NCBI GenBank assembly: GCA_019671135.1
Contig: JAHRHY010000014.1
Span: 432,001-496,000, forward strand
Length of the DNA stretch: 64,000 nt
Direction: 5' to 3'
DNA from: Linnemannia hyalina
Lineage: Eukaryota > Mortierellomycota > Mortierellomycetes > Mortierellales > Mortierellaceae
Shown here: positions 47,022-59,661 of the stretch, piece by piece
Layout: every line of letters starts with the position of its first letter
Position numbering within the stretch: the first letter of the stretch is position 1
Made by a program: the position numbers and the translations under genes
Notes under the pieces: model-generated
What the model was told of the DNA's origin: nothing
Seen by the model: only the letters and a program-made list of their open reading frames with translations
Databases searched by the model: none

Positions 47022-49237
47022 TTAAACAGTGGATGTCTCGTTCTTAGTAGCAGCAGCAGCCTTGGCAGCCAGTCTCTGGTTATAAACAGCCCTAGCCTTC
47101 TCGGTACTAGGCGAGCGAGCCGCTGGGACGGTGCCCTTGGGGGCAATGGGCTTCAAGAAACCTGCGGTAGGTCTGTTGACAATCATCTTCTTCAACTATA
47201 ACCATCAGACAAGAGAAAATAGACACCAATCGTTAGTCCATGACGTCCAATTGAATCTGCGTGACAACACGCATTCATAACCCGATGCATCACCAATTTT
47301 GTTTTCTTTCTTTTTTTTTCCAGCAAATACAAAAAAACAAAATAGAAAAGCACGTACGGCAAGGGCCCACAACCACTGGGGCATCCTCTGCATGACAAAC
47401 ATGGCAAGGGCGCCGGCAAATCCACGATCCATGAACAAGGCGAGGTCCTGGCTGTTCTTGAAAGACTCCATGACGTGGGGGATACGCTCCTTTTGGTACT
47501 CGGCAAAGGATTTTTCGATCGCCTTGTTGGTGTTGGCGGGGAGGGCGTAGATCAAGTTGGCGAGGGCAATGGCATCGTGCATCGAGGTCACAGCGCCTGT
47601 TTTGTGGAGATGTTGTGAAAGAATAGAGACAGGTTGTTAATGGGACGATTCAGGTACACAAGAACATTGGAATGAGCTTTGTTTGAGAGACAAAAAAAAA
47701 GTACATACCATGAGCACCAGAGGGATCGAGCTTGTGACAAGCTACACAATAGGAGAGGGAGGACACACATTCATTGTCAGTACTTGTCAATCACACTTTC
47801 ACTATCATCCAACACGAATCAAAAAGTGAACTTACCATCTCCCAAGAGGACTCTGCGACCAGAGTGCCAGGTCTGGAAGACCTTCTCCTCCAACATAACC
47901 TTGGAGATCTGGGTCTTGGGTGTCCAGTCATAGATATCACCCATCGTCCTCTTCTTGTTACCAATAGGCAAGGGGAAATGGCGGGTCTCGTCGCACATGG
48001 CCTGGGCAGCCAGGGGACCCCATTCGGAGTTGTCCGACTCGCGGAAACGCTGTTCTTCGGCGGCCTTGCTCGAGACCTTGTCCAAATGGTGCAGGACCAT
48101 CCATGTCAGAGTAGATTGTCTTGTTGCGAACAAAACCCACTTTTTTGGCCATGGGAGACGGTTTTGGAGAAAACAAAATTAAAAAAAATCGGTTAAAAAC
48201 CCCGCTTTTACGTTGTGTTGGTCATGCAAAGTGGGAGAAAAATCATTCGAATCAATCTTACGGTGTAGGGTGAATCCTCGCCCATGGTGTTATAGAAGGG
48301 GCTCATGTCGTTCTTGACCTCAGGGAAGTCATCCAGATCCACAACCGTGGTCTGGCCGACCAAGCATGTACAATGGAAGGGCAACTCTTCCTGGTCAGAC
48401 TTGGGCAACTTGCCCTCTTGCTTCAGGGTCTCGTACATGCGCTGACGGACAGCACTGTAGGCTCCATCGGCACCGACGACGATATCACCCTCGTAGAGCC
48501 CATTGTCGGCAGTCTGGATAGTAACCTTTTCGTCATTCTCGACGATGGAGAGGACTCGCTTGCTGAAGTGGATCTTGTGAGGGGGAATTTGCTTCAGGAG
48601 GAGGTCATAGAACATAGGGCGTGAGACGATGTAACTCTTGTATCCCGTGCTGTTCGGAAGAGGGTGTGGAAGAAATATTAGAGGTGGGCGGATGTGTAAG
48701 ATAACACAATAAAAAAAATATTTGCTCTCATGTCGATCGCCGGCATGCAAGGTGGACCAAAGGGGGTAAAAGATGACTTACAATCCGAGGTGAGGTTGGA
48801 AACTGACGTTGGTTTGAAAAACGGAGCCGTCTCCCTTTTGGCGTGCGATACTGCAATCCATGGTGGGCTTGCCGATAGAAATGAACTCCTCGTCAATGCC
48901 CAACTGCTCGAACAAGGGGAGGAGGTTACTACCGATCATGAGCGCCGATCCTAAAGATATCGGCGATTAATATTCGTGAACACACAGAAGAGATTAACGT
49001 GTGGCAATTGGTTGGTTGGCGAATCTGATGAAACAACTGATGTTATCACTTGGTCCCAGGGGAAGGAAAAGGAGAGCACAAGACAACGACAATGGGGCAC
49101 TTACCGAGAGGCTTGACGCTGGAGGTACGCTCAAAGATGGTGAAGGGGACGTTGGCCCTCTCGAGGAGGGCGCCGAGGAGGAGACCACCAATACCGGCTC
49201 CAACAATAAGCACTTCTGGCTTGACTTCAGTTGTCAT
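47022..49237 (-). CDS. FAD-dependent monooxygenase, zeaxanthin-epoxidase/salicylate-hydroxylase type (copy A)
   Basis: Seven exons (49237-49105, 48950-48782, 48649-48262, 48139-47836, 47741-47709, 47596-47358, 47195-47022) give 479 residues. Motifs: VLIVGAGIGGLLLGALLERA for the FAD dinucleotide fold with IFERTSSVKPLG, the DG motif GDIVVGADGAYSAVRQRMYE, and the GD motif RRVLLGDACHKLDPSGAHGA then MHDAIALANLIYALP, this last split over three exons. The C-terminal tail is hydrophobic near GALAMFVMQRMPQWLWALA, possibly membrane-associated. Single-component flavin hydroxylases of this family use NAD(P)H and O2 on aromatic or isoprenoid substrates; the substrate here is unknown. Its closest relative is the next gene upstream (49997-51913), with matching intron positions 1 to 4 and two further introns that the copy lacks. 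Confidence 0.88.
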
Positions 49238-49996
49238 CTTTTCTTGTTTGTGGGTAAAAAAAAAGGGGGTGAAGAGTGGAAAGTGGAAAGAAGGGAAAAA
49301 GTGGAGAACAGAGATGAGGATGAGGAGATGAGGAGATGAGGAAGAGAAGAAAGAGAGATGAGAGATGTTGTATGGCAGGAAGACCTTAGGCGCTTTCTAC
49401 TTTTTTAACTCAAGGCTGTCCTGTTTGTTATTTTTCGGTCCCAGCTTCTCTTTGCTCACTCACATATTTGTTAGGTTTTTTTTTTTTTTTTTTCTTCCGC
49501 ATTTTCTATCTACCTTCCCGTCGATCGTCTCCCCCCGGTTTCCAGATAAATTAACATGCCATTATGTAAATAGTACATTGTAATGCTGCATTCGTGTCAT
49601 CCTCCAGGTGTGTCTAACCCGCTCCTACTCTCTTGTTGTCCTACTGTCGGAGTAACAACTGTCCAATACCCATCCCTCGATCCTCCCTCTGGCAAGATTT
49701 TTTATTATTCTCCCATCCTCGTGAGCATATTATCAAATAACCCATGGGTGATCATTATGCTTGAGGCATGGGACAGACACTCCCATCCTCTCGCTCTCTT
49801 GCTCTCTCGCTTCTTCCTTTCGACTCCGTCTTTTCTTCCTTTTGTCCCCCCTTTCTTCCTCCACTTTTTTTTCTCCAAGGTCATTGTCATTATAAGCATC
49901 CGTCCCAACGTTCATACAAGATCGACCGCTGGAGACTGAGTGTTACTTTGATTGTCTTAAATATGTTTAATCAGTTGGGTGGATATCACTACGACG
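49238..49996. other. Intergenic between monooxygenase copies A and B
   Basis: 759 bp holding the leader and promoter of copy A and the 3' UTR of copy B. T-rich and C-rich tracts only; no gene seen. Confidence 0.5.
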
Positions 49997-51913
49997 TTAA
50001 ATGGGTGTAGCAGTACGCTGCTCATAAACCGCCCTAGCCTTCTCAGTACTTGGCGACACAATGGCAGGAACACTTCCCTTCAACGGAATCGTCTCCAAGA
50101 AACCCGCCTGGGGACGGTTCAATATCTGCCTTCTAATCATGATCTTCATCAACCACGATGGAAAATGTGTCCGGATGAAAAGCGCAATCGTTCCGACCAA
50201 TCCTCGCTCCATGACTTTGGAAATCGCCTTGCTGTTGTTGAACGACTCTGTGACATGCACAAGACGCTCCGTTTGGTATTCAGAGAACATCTTCTCGATA
50301 TCTGAGGCATGTGAGCGAGGGGGAAGGGCGTAGATCAGGTTGGCAAGAGCAATCGCATCGTGCATGGCCGAAACTGCACCCTGTGCTCCCGAGGGGTTCA
50401 ACTTGTGGCACGCTGTTTACAAATCCAAAGAGATGGACATGGTTAGTGTGCAGTGTGTGACCGTTAAGTGGAACCAAAATCTAACCACATCTAGAAGAGA
50501 AAGCATGTAAGAAAGAACTTACCATCACCAAGAAGACCAATGCGGCCAGAGTACCAGGTCTGGAACACTTTCTCCTCTAACATAACCTTGGAAATCATAT
50601 CTACAGGAGTCAAATCGTACAAGTCTCCCATGGTCATCTTCTTGGTGCCAATAGGCAGAGGAAAGTCGCGCGTCTCATCACACATCTCCATGGCTGCATG
50701 CGATCCCCACTGCGAGTTCTCAGACTCGCGGAAACGCTGTTCTTCCGCGGCCTTGCTCGATTCCTTGTCCAGATGGTGAATGACCATCCAAGCAATTGTA
50801 GATTGTGCAGTAGCAAAGATAACCCACTTTTGGCCACGACAAAAGGTTTTGAAGAGAAATGAGGGGGAAAATATATAGAGTTAGATATGAAGAAAAAGAT
50901 ACATAGTTAGCATGAGTCCCACTATTTCAATGTATCCTCAATAATTACATGAATAAAACAACAACCAGGCTTACAGTATAGGGCTGGTCCGCAGCCATGG
51001 TGTTGTAGAACGCAACCTGGTCCTTGTTGAACTCTGGGAAATCAGCAAAGTCCATAGGCTGGGTCTGACCGACAAGACAAGTCGATTTGAATGGCAATTC
51101 TTCCTGATCTGACTTAGGGAGTTTACCCTCCTGCTTGAGAGCGTCGTACATTCGCTTACGGACCGCACTGTAGGCACCGTCAGCTCCGACAAGGATATCT
51201 CCCTCGTAGACACAATTGTCGTTAGTTTGGATAGTGACCCGCTCCTCTTCCTGGCTGATGGTCAGGACTCGCTTGTTGAAGTGGAGCTTGTCCTTGGACA
51301 CCTGGCGTAACATCATGTCGTAGAAGAATGGACGTGCCACAATGTAGTTGTAGTACCCCGTACTAAAAATCGTAGCAAAAGAAAAGGATAGTTTGCACGG
51401 TGAGTGGTCCATGTCTTTTAAAAGTTGGAACGGGCTGTTGGATTTGACGATATTTGTGGGGAAAAAGAGTTGACTTACTATTCGAATTGGGGACGGGTAC
51501 TGACGGTATACAGCGCTCCTTGACCATCCTTGCCGACGGTGACTTCGGGTGTAGCCTTTCCAAGAGCCAAGAACTCGTCAACACAACCAAGCTGTTCCAT
51601 GATGGGGATGATGGCCGCTCCAATCATCAAAGCCGATCCTGTTGATCATCGATGGGTTTCGACAGTTAGTGACAATGTGGTTTTGAATTCTTGTTTGTTG
51701 TACCGTTTGTGTGATTGGTTGTCGCACACGGGTCAGGAACAGAAAAGAGGTGATGGTGGTCTTACCCAAGGGCTTGACGACAGCTGTGCGCTCAAAGATG
51801 GCATACGGGATGTTGGCCTTTTCGAGGAGGGCTCCTAGCATGAGACCTCCCAGACCGGCTCCAACGATAAGAACAGTGGGTTTGTCGCTTGTTGTGGGTT
51901 TGTCGCTTGCCAT
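49997..51913 (-). CDS. FAD-dependent monooxygenase, zeaxanthin-epoxidase/salicylate-hydroxylase type (copy B)
   Basis: Five exons (51913-51766, 51638-51479, 51362-50975, 50826-50523, 50412-49997) give 471 residues. The arrangement follows copy A: VLIVGAGLGGLMLGALLEKA, IFERTAVVKPLG, VARPFFYDMMLRQVSKDKLH, the DG motif ILVGADGAYSAVRKRMYDAL, and the GD motif GRIGLLGDACHKLNPSGAQG followed by MHDAIALANLIYALP. Long stretches match copy A almost exactly (HHLDKESSKAAEEQRFRES; MLEEKVFQTWYSGR), so they are tandem duplicates that have since diverged mainly in the N-terminal substrate-facing half and the tail. The last two introns of copy A are absent; the coding sequence runs straight through. A TATA box lies about 215 bp upstream. 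Confidence 0.88.
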
Positions 51914-52805
51914 ATTGTCTCTGTGGTGTGTGTTATGTTGTGTGGAAGGTGTAGTTTGAGATGGGTACGTGTGTGAGTGCGAATGAGAGGAATGAATGAA
52001 ATGGAGTGGAATGAAGAAGAGTGATGAGGAGTGAATCAGATCAGGGAAGAAGGAGGCAACTGAGGAGAAGAGAAGAGAGGAGGAGAGAAGAGGAAGAAGG
52101 AAGGTCTAGTTCGCCTTACCTCTCTCACTTTTATACGTCGTGAACAAGAGGTGCACCCTTCACTTTGATCCGTTAAGATTTCAGACTGTGCCTGGCCCTG
52201 GCACCGTACCACCGCTCATTGGACGTTGTTTATTTTATCGTGAGCTATAGAGTTCTACTCCCACTTTTTCTTTGCAGTCGCTTGCCCAAACCCCTGAAGG
52301 ATAGCGGAGTGAAAGAAAAACGTATGAAAAACCAAAAGTGCCCAGTGGGCAAGCATAGCTCTCAACGTACTGTACTGTACAGTACAACCTTGCACTTCCT
52401 CTCCTCTGTCTCTCTTTTCTAGACTGGTCCATCGGGAGTTCAATATCAATGGGGTCACATGTGGGCACATGTACTTTTTATTTACTTCTTCTTTGTGTTC
52501 GTCACCAGAAAAGCGTCGGCCTAGCATGTGTTGTGGCCTTGTACATGAGTTGATCAGTATTGCTTATGAGGTTTCCGTTGAAAGGCAATTAGCATTGAGA
52601 GTAAGCATTCACAGCGGACAGCGACATGTTCATTCATTGGATCGTGGAGCAAAATGAACCATAAATGAACCCACTTTGCAACAACCTTTTTTAAGCTTTT
52701 TTTATTTTCATTTCCAGGAACTGTTATTTTTGAAATGTGTAAGCTATGTGTATCCATCAAGAACCAGTAATAATCCTTTGGACATGATCACTATTCATAA
52801 TAATC
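51914..52805. other. Intergenic between copy B and the PheA-type gene
   Basis: Contains the promoter and G/A-rich leader of copy B and the 3' UTR of the next gene. No gene seen. Confidence 0.5.
52129..52135 (-). promoter_or_regulatory. TATA box of monooxygenase copy B
   Basis: TATAAAAG on the minus strand about 215 bp upstream of the ATG. Confidence 0.55.
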
Positions 52806-55310
52806 CTAAGCGAGGATAGACTCCAGGTACCGATCAACTTCATCCCATGCCGATGGGCCAGCTCCAAGAACACGGTACCCAATATAGGAATCTGGACGCA
52901 CAACCACAATCACACCGGGGCCATTCTTGCTAGCAACTCCATACTTTTGGTGGATACAACCCTGGTGGTCCAGATACACTTTGCCCTCGCCAGCCTTGTT
53001 GTCTGCAAGACGATCCATCGACGCCACGGTCGACACCATGCTCTCACTGTTGCTCTTGGGCGACGACGACAACGACGATGAGGGCAACGAACAGTCCGTC
53101 ACAATCGTGTGCACCATGAACGCCTTGTCTGCCCGGATGGGGTGAGGGATCGCCGCGAGAGACGACGACGTAGAAGACGTATCGTTCGACGTCTCTGGGG
53201 TAGTGGGTCCAGGGATGGTCGACACGGTAGATTCGATAATCTGGGCACGACTTTTGTAGCTCCACTTGGATCTCCAGGCCGACAAATGTTCCTCGATCGA
53301 TTTTGCGAGTCCGCCTGCATCCGTTGTCTCAACTCCCTTGATAGTGGGCGATGTACTTTTCTCGTTCTTGGATAGGGCAGGCAAGAGCAAGTCCGACGTG
53401 AAGACTAGAATATGGAAAATGCCGGGTCCAACCATGAGCTGGTGCAGACGGACCGTCTCGCCTTCCTGTGCTGCAAGTCCCATGTCCTGCTTCCGGATCA
53501 CACGAAGGTTACCGTCCCGAGCACGTTGGCCGACTTGATAGTCCTCGTCGACGTGTGCCTGCGACTCGGATCTCTGGTTGATCGCGTTGTCGTGGTAGCG
53601 GATAAACAACATGTTGATGGGGTTGTTGGTGTTGATGTAAGGGAGGATGTAGGGGGCGATGGTTGCTGCGATCCTCTTGAAGGTTCTGCGAACAAAGTCC
53701 TGCGCTAATCCTATATCCAAGAGTTTCGCAGACAACTTGATGATTGCATCCGCAACAGGCTACATTGTGTGCGAGAAAATGGACTGGGTGTTAATAAACG
53801 TCGACCTTTGTTCCAAAAGTGCCTCTTTAGTTGAAGAACATCCTGTTTTTACCTTGCGCTCGGCCTCATAGGAATCCAAGAGGACCTTTGGTGCCATGCC
53901 ATGGAGGACAAGGGCAATCTTCCATGTCAAGTTGAACGAATCCTGCAACCCCATGTTCATTCCTAGTAAGTATTTACCACCACAACAAAAAAGTGTCAGT
54001 AAACACAACGAGACTACAATGTATCGTTCCTTTCAATCACTTAAAGTTGGCGCGTGTGTTACCTTGACCACCGGCAGGAGAGTGGACATGGGATGCATCG
54101 CCCGCCAAAAAGACCCTCTTCTTATAACAAAAGGTCTCGGCCTGACGCTCATTGACACGGTAGTAGGTCAACCAGGAGTGATCCAGACACTTGAATTTTG
54201 CAGGTGCGATCGTGGCGCTGGCCAGCTTCTCAAACACATCCATGGTGAGTTCTTCAGGCTTGAGCGCAGAATGTTCTTCGGGTGTCAAGAATCCATTGTC
54301 GAGCAGGAAGCGGGTCTCTCCGTTGGGTAATTGGAAGGCGATCATGGTCTTGTTGTTGGTTCCGTTGATGACACTATTTGACGAGTTTTTCGTTTGTTTG
54401 TTGTATGGCGACAGAAGAAAACAAGTTTAGAGTTAGCATTGGCAATGACGGTGTAACAGCACCATAAAAACGGGTCAAAATAATGGCCCGGGCGTGGGAA
54501 CTGGACACAATGGCAATGCAAGGTTCGAGGAGACAAGAGGAAGGAGAACACGTACGTGATGCCAGCGTCAAAGGGGACATCGGAATCGACATGGCCATCA
54601 AAGATGATCAGATTGTTGTCTAGAGTGCGGCCAGGGAAGGCAATGTCCAACTTGTGGCGGACAGCAGACTTGCCGCCGTCGGTCGCAATGAGGTACTCTG
54701 ACCTGATCACCTCGACTTCATACTGCTTGTTCGCCTCCTCCGGATCCTCCTCGACCGCGCCTAGGATACGACTCTCTGTGGTCCTGATGTTATCCCCCAC
54801 AAGAGCCCTCCGGATCTTGGTCTCGACATAGTTGGTTGTCGTTCCATCGGCATTGTTCTCCTCGACGACCTTAGTCTCCATCAGCTCCCAGCCGCGGTCA
54901 ACCTGCACACCAATCTCCTTGAGCTCCTCGGTCAGACCCCAAGTGGTGCGACTCTGCTCAAGAAAGAGACCATAGTTGTAGTGCGATTCCTTGGTGTTGA
55001 GGGCAGGAATGACAGACATCAGTTTGGGTCCAAAGTAGACATGAAAGTCGGAGATATGTGATCCGAGGTCGAGGAACCTGTCAACGATTCCAGCCTGGGC
55101 AAAGAGTTCCATGGTGCGGGAGTGGATGACGAGGGCCTTGGAGAGGGGGGAGACCTCGAGGTGGCGTTCGATGAGGCGGACGGGGATGTTGAGCTTTGTG
55201 AGGAGGATGGCGGCGAAGAGACCGGTGGGGCCAGCACCGGAGATGAGGACGGGGACATTGACATTCTTGACTGAGAGGGTGTCCTGAGAGGGGGTGGTTG
55301 AGCTGATCAT
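52806..55310 (-). CDS. PheA/TfdB-type FAD-dependent aromatic hydroxylase (copy C)
   Basis: Four exons (55310-54556, 54373-54063, 53962-53853, 53759-52806) give 709 residues. FAD fold VPVLISGAGPTGLFAAILLT with RLIERHLEVSPLSKA; DG motif YLIATDGGKSAVRHKLDIAF; GD motif RVFLAGDASHVHSPAGGQGM. The C-terminal thioredoxin-like domain has GIFHILVFTSDLLLPALSKN and VVVRPDSYIGYRVLGAGPSA. Compared with its neighbours it has a Ser/Thr/Pro-rich insert of roughly 80-90 residues in that domain (about residues 565-655), explaining its greater length. Intron 1 falls at the same site as in the other family members (after the GIT/VING junction), but its second and third introns are at different sites from those of the next gene. 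Substrate is unknown; phenolic rings are the family norm. Confidence 0.88.
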
Positions 55311-55355
55311 TGTGTGTATGTGTTTGTTGGTGGTGTGTCGTAGGAACGAGTAAGA

Positions 55356-55359
55356 AGGA

Positions 55360-55399
<40 letters not shown>

Positions 55400-55400
55400 G
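55356..55400. repeat. (GAAA)n tract in copy C leader
   Basis: About eleven tandem GAAA units just upstream of the copy C start codon, TTTC on the sense strand. Confidence 0.9.
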
Positions 55401-56339
55401 AAGGAAATGTCTTTGTCTTGTGTGTTTGGTTTTGTTTGCGTTTGCGGTTATTTTTTGATTGATGTTTGTTTGCTGATGACGAAAAAGAAAGTGGACAACC
55501 CAATGCCTTTTATGGTTTTCCCCTCTTTACAAACACACTCCACCCACCCACACATAGCTTGATCCTTTTGTCCTCGTGGACTGTGGTTCGTGAATGGACT
55601 GTATGGACTCGAACCTTGACGCTGCCTCGCTCTCACTCACGGAGGGACTGCTTCCTTCCTTCACTCACTCAGGATCGGCAGCCAAAAGCGGCCGAGTCGA
55701 CTTTGGCTTCAAGGTGCTAGTGCGCAGCCACGCTGAAAGAGAGTGAGTGAGAGAAGGAGGCTGGCGTGTGTAATGGTATACTACTCCCTCTCTCCGTCTC
55801 TCTCTCTCTCTCTACTTCGACACACCGTCGTCCGGAAGGATAGAAGTGCCGTGGCAATTGTTTCCCCCTCTCTTTCTCCCCTCTTTGTAACTTCATCTCC
55901 TTCCTCCTAGGGTGTTACTCTAATGACACTGGTCTAATACCCGGTGCCACATACACACGCGCATTGACGCCTGATCTGTCCTACCCACTTAACCCTCCCT
56001 CACACTTCACGAATCCGCGCCCGCCCACACTCTCACACGCTTCTTTCAAATAAAGTGATCTCCTGCCAAGGTAGGGCAAATGAGCAAAAAAAAACATGAT
56101 CGTCGACTTTTTACGTGTACACCCTTATCCACACACACTCACTCAATCTACTCTCCTTCATTTCGATCGAAAACGTCTCCTCTCGTTGCCGGCCGGGTTT
56201 GCAAAATGCCGGAGGTAGTGATCAATTCCAACTTCTGAACAAAAAAAAACTGCGCGCACACTAGGACAAAAGTCCTCAATGCTCTCTTGTAATGTAATAC
56301 CCGGATCCATCAAAGTTAGCGTTAGGCGTAAGTATCTCT

Positions 56340-56380
56340 CCCCCCCCCCCCCCACCACACACACACACACACACACACAC
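56340..56380. repeat. Poly-C followed by (CA)n
   Basis: Fourteen C residues then about twelve CA units. Confidence 0.85.
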
Positions 56381-56752
56381 ATAATATTTTAAGGTATGAC
56401 TGGGTTTCTCTCTCATTTTTTTTCTTTGCGCACTACGCAAACGACCGCGTGTTTGTGTTTATCCCTGCCTGGGAAAACATGGCACAAAGTTTCCGAAAAC
56501 TAGTAGCAACCTCATTGACTGATTGACTCAATGGCTGACGCGCGCGCAGAGGCGAATTCAGAGCCCTGGTTTACCTTTAGGAATCCCGCACATTAAAGAA
56601 AAGCCCAGAGGGAATTTTTTTTTAAAGGTTGCAATTATGTACGTGCACCGAAAATATCTTATTCAGGGCATGCATGCAAGAAAAAAAAAACCTGCTCTAT
56701 GACGACACCCTCAACCTCCATTTCCTTTCATTCCTCCCTCTATCCTCAATGC

Positions 56753-59147
56753 CTAACAGAGAATAGAATGAAAGTATTGGTCGACATCTTGCCATGCAGC
56801 AGGGCCGGCTCCAAGGACCCGATACCCGAGATGAGTATCTGGACGAACCACCACAATCGCTCCCGCACCCGCCTTGACTGGCGTCACTCCATATCGCGCA
56901 TGCACAAGCGCCGCCTTCTCATCCTGGTAAAGCGCCCCCTCACCAATGGCCTTGTTCGCGAACGCATCTGCTTGGATCTTGGACGGATCTTCAAAGTCCG
57001 CGGCTGAGAGTCGTTCCGGAAGCGCCGCAATCAGATGGATATGGAAAATCGGTTTTGTCTTTGTCGATGTGGATGAGGTCGCGTCCTTTGATCCTTCTAG
57101 GTGCTTGGCGGCGCCGTAGGACCACTTAGATCGCCACTGTGAAAGATACTTTTGTACATTCTCCTTCAATTCGTGCTCGTTCGTGATGGGGGTCCCGTTT
57201 GCGTCCTTGCCCTTGGAGGCTGAGGTGACGGAGAGGAGATCGGATGTAAAGACCAGGATGTGGAAGTTGCCGGGGCCATAAAGCAAGTGGTGGAGACGGA
57301 TCTCGGTTTCGCTCTTCTTGCCACCGGAGAGTACTCTCCTGAGGGGACCATCGTGCGCACGCTGTCCGACTTGGTAGGCTTCCTTGGGGATGGGTTGTGA
57401 CTTGTGTGTCTGGTTCAACGAGTTTGCTTCGTAGCGGTTTGCTAACTAATGAATGATACGAAAATTAATGATCTGCTGCCGCTCTTTCTTACATGTCTCA
57501 AGGTTATGAGTGTCCAGTGATCAAATGAGAACATACCATGGAGACGGTACCGGCGGAGACAGCGATGAAACCGACAAAAAGGGAGATGAACGCGGTGACA
57601 GCCTTGCGGATAGCACGGTAGGTCAACTTGTTGGAGAACCCCATCGCAAACATGCCGGACGACATCTTGATGACCGCCTTGGCGACTGGTCCACGCTCCT
57701 GCTCATATGTCTCCATAATCTTGGGGTCTGCCAGTCCATGAATAGCCAACGCCATCTTCCACGTCAAATTGTGCGCATCTAATAATAAAGACATAGTAGG
57801 AGAAAGACGGGACAGACGGGGTCAGGCAAGGCAGCTTCCCTTTGTTTTGTCTGCATCCACTACATCAACTTCTGCATGACACATTCAATGCGCCGAATGA
57901 AGAACACAAACTCACCTTGCAATCCGAGATTCATCCCTTGTCCACCAGCAGGTGAATGCACATGAGCAGCATCGCCCGCAAGGAAGATCCTGTTCTTGTG
58001 CGAGTACGACGCTGCCTGGCGCTCGTTGATTTTGTAATAAGTCAACCAGGTCTGGGTTTTGACTTCGAACCGGGTCGGATATGCAGCCGCCTGGGCGAGC
58101 TTTGTGAACGCCTCGAGGGTGAGTGCCTGAGTCGAGTCCAGTTCGCTTGCGTCGATCATGACTCGGACTTGTCCAGTGCTGAGCGGGAAGACGTTCATCG
58201 TCTTGTTGTTGCTTCCATTGATAACCCTGCCATAGTTGGTGACGAGAAGCGGGTGAAAGACGAAAAAGGTGAGTCGGGGAGAGAGAAACAGGGGATGTGG
58301 AGGGGACGAGAGAGATAAATGCAAAAAGGTGAGCACACAAATCGTACTGTGAGAAAAAACGAAGGGGATAATTCCCATTTCCACATCGTTCGCCTTTGAT
58401 GCACCCCTTGCAAGCAATCAGGACTTACGTGATGTCGCTCAGCCTGAAATCCGTCTCGACAAGTCCCTCATAAAGGATAACAGTGTTCTCCAACGTCTGG
58501 CCCACAAACGGGATCCCGATCTTGTGTCGAACCACGCTCTTGCCTCCATCCGCCGCGATCAGATACTGCGATCGCACCACCTCGGTCTCGTACTTCTTCC
58601 CAGCCTCATCCGCCTCCAGTTCAACCGTGCCTAGGACAGTACTCTCAGTCGCTCGCTTGTTGGTTCCATCGAGCGCCCTCCGAATCGTCGTCTCAACATA
58701 CTCCTTCCCATCCATCCCATCCACCATGACCTTGGTATCCATCAACTCCCAGCCTCGATCGATCTTTGTCCCATTCTTCTCTAGCTCGTCGTTTAGAATC
58801 GCGGTCGTCTTGCGCTGTTCCAAAAAGAGCGCATAATTGAAATGCGAGATCGAGTTGACGAGACCTGGGAAGACGCTGTGGACGTTATTGAAGTACACGT
58901 CAAAGTGCGAAATCGGATGTCCCTGGACAAGGAACTGGTCGAGGAGGCCGGTTTGGTCAAAGATCTCGAGTGTGCGGGCGTGGAGGGAGAAGGCTTTTGA
59001 GAGCGGGGAGACGATCATGTCTCGTTCGATGATGCGACAGGGAACGCCGAGACGGGTAAGCATGAGGGCGGCCATGGTGCCGACGGGTCCTGCGCCGCTG
59101 ATGAGGACTGGAATCTCGGATACTTTATGGTGTTCTACCGTTGTCAT
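56753..59147 (-). CDS. PheA/TfdB-type FAD-dependent aromatic hydroxylase (copy D)
   Basis: Four exons (59147-58429, 58226-57916, 57778-57537, 57445-56753) give 654 residues. Motifs: IPVLISGAGPVGTMAALMLT with RIIERDMIVSPLSKA; DG motif YLIAADGGKSVVRHKIGIPF; GD motif RIFLAGDAAHVHSPAGGQGM, then DAHNLTWKMALAIHGLADPK. The thioredoxin-like C-terminal domain has GNFHILVFTSDLLSVTS and IVVVRPDTHLGYRVLGAGPA. A hydrophobic stretch (AVTAFISLFVGFIAVSAGTV) sits before the last intron, at the same place as in the 15.7 kb gene (FLFLIGPMLVRVFGSIFFAP). It is closest to copy C (RRALxGxN, VINGxNNKTM, LGYRVLGAGPxAW), indicating tandem duplication, but lacks its Ser-rich insert. Confidence 0.88.
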
Positions 59148-59176
59148 TGTTGTGTTGGTGATGCGGATACGAATAT

Positions 59177-59213
59177 GAAGAAAAGAAGAAAAGAAGAAAA
59201 GAAGAAAAGAAGA
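59177..59213. repeat. (GAAGAAAA)n tract in copy D leader
   Basis: Four to five tandem units of GAAGAAAA, a C/T-rich tract on the sense strand, ending about 30 bp upstream of the copy D start codon. Confidence 0.85.
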
Positions 59214-59661
59214 GAAAAAACAAAATCTTTAAAAACGAATAAGCGCGACGGCTGCTGCGCGAAGGCTGCTGCGCGCACGAAAATGAGCCGTTACCTTGAA
59301 ATGGAAGTCGTACCGACAATCGACCGAACGTTTTTACTTTTTTTATTTGCCCCGACACGCCGCTCTTCTCGAACCTTGAATGCATTAGTGTGTTTGCAGC
59401 TCCATGATTCTCTCATTGACCCATGCCCATGACAGTACAAAACCCGCAATGCAACTGACGCGTCAGTAATTCCTTTGGTCATAGTGAAAAATCTCTTAAC
59501 GCCGTCTTTCCTCTTTTTCCATCCTTTTTCACTGGAGAAAAAAATCTTGAAACAATAAGGCGAGCCTTACGCTCAATGGCCATACCTCGCTTGCTGTGCA
59601 ATGATCCTTTTATGGCTGAACGTTCTTTGGACGAAGTGAAAAGAGAGAGTGGAGAGAAGAA

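Larger units (their letters stand above)
55311..56752. other. Intergenic between copies C and D
   Basis: 1.4 kb with the leader of copy C, a TATA-like CATAAAAGG near 55,510 on the minus strand, TC-rich and C/A repeats, and the 3' UTR of copy D. No gene found. Confidence 0.5.
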
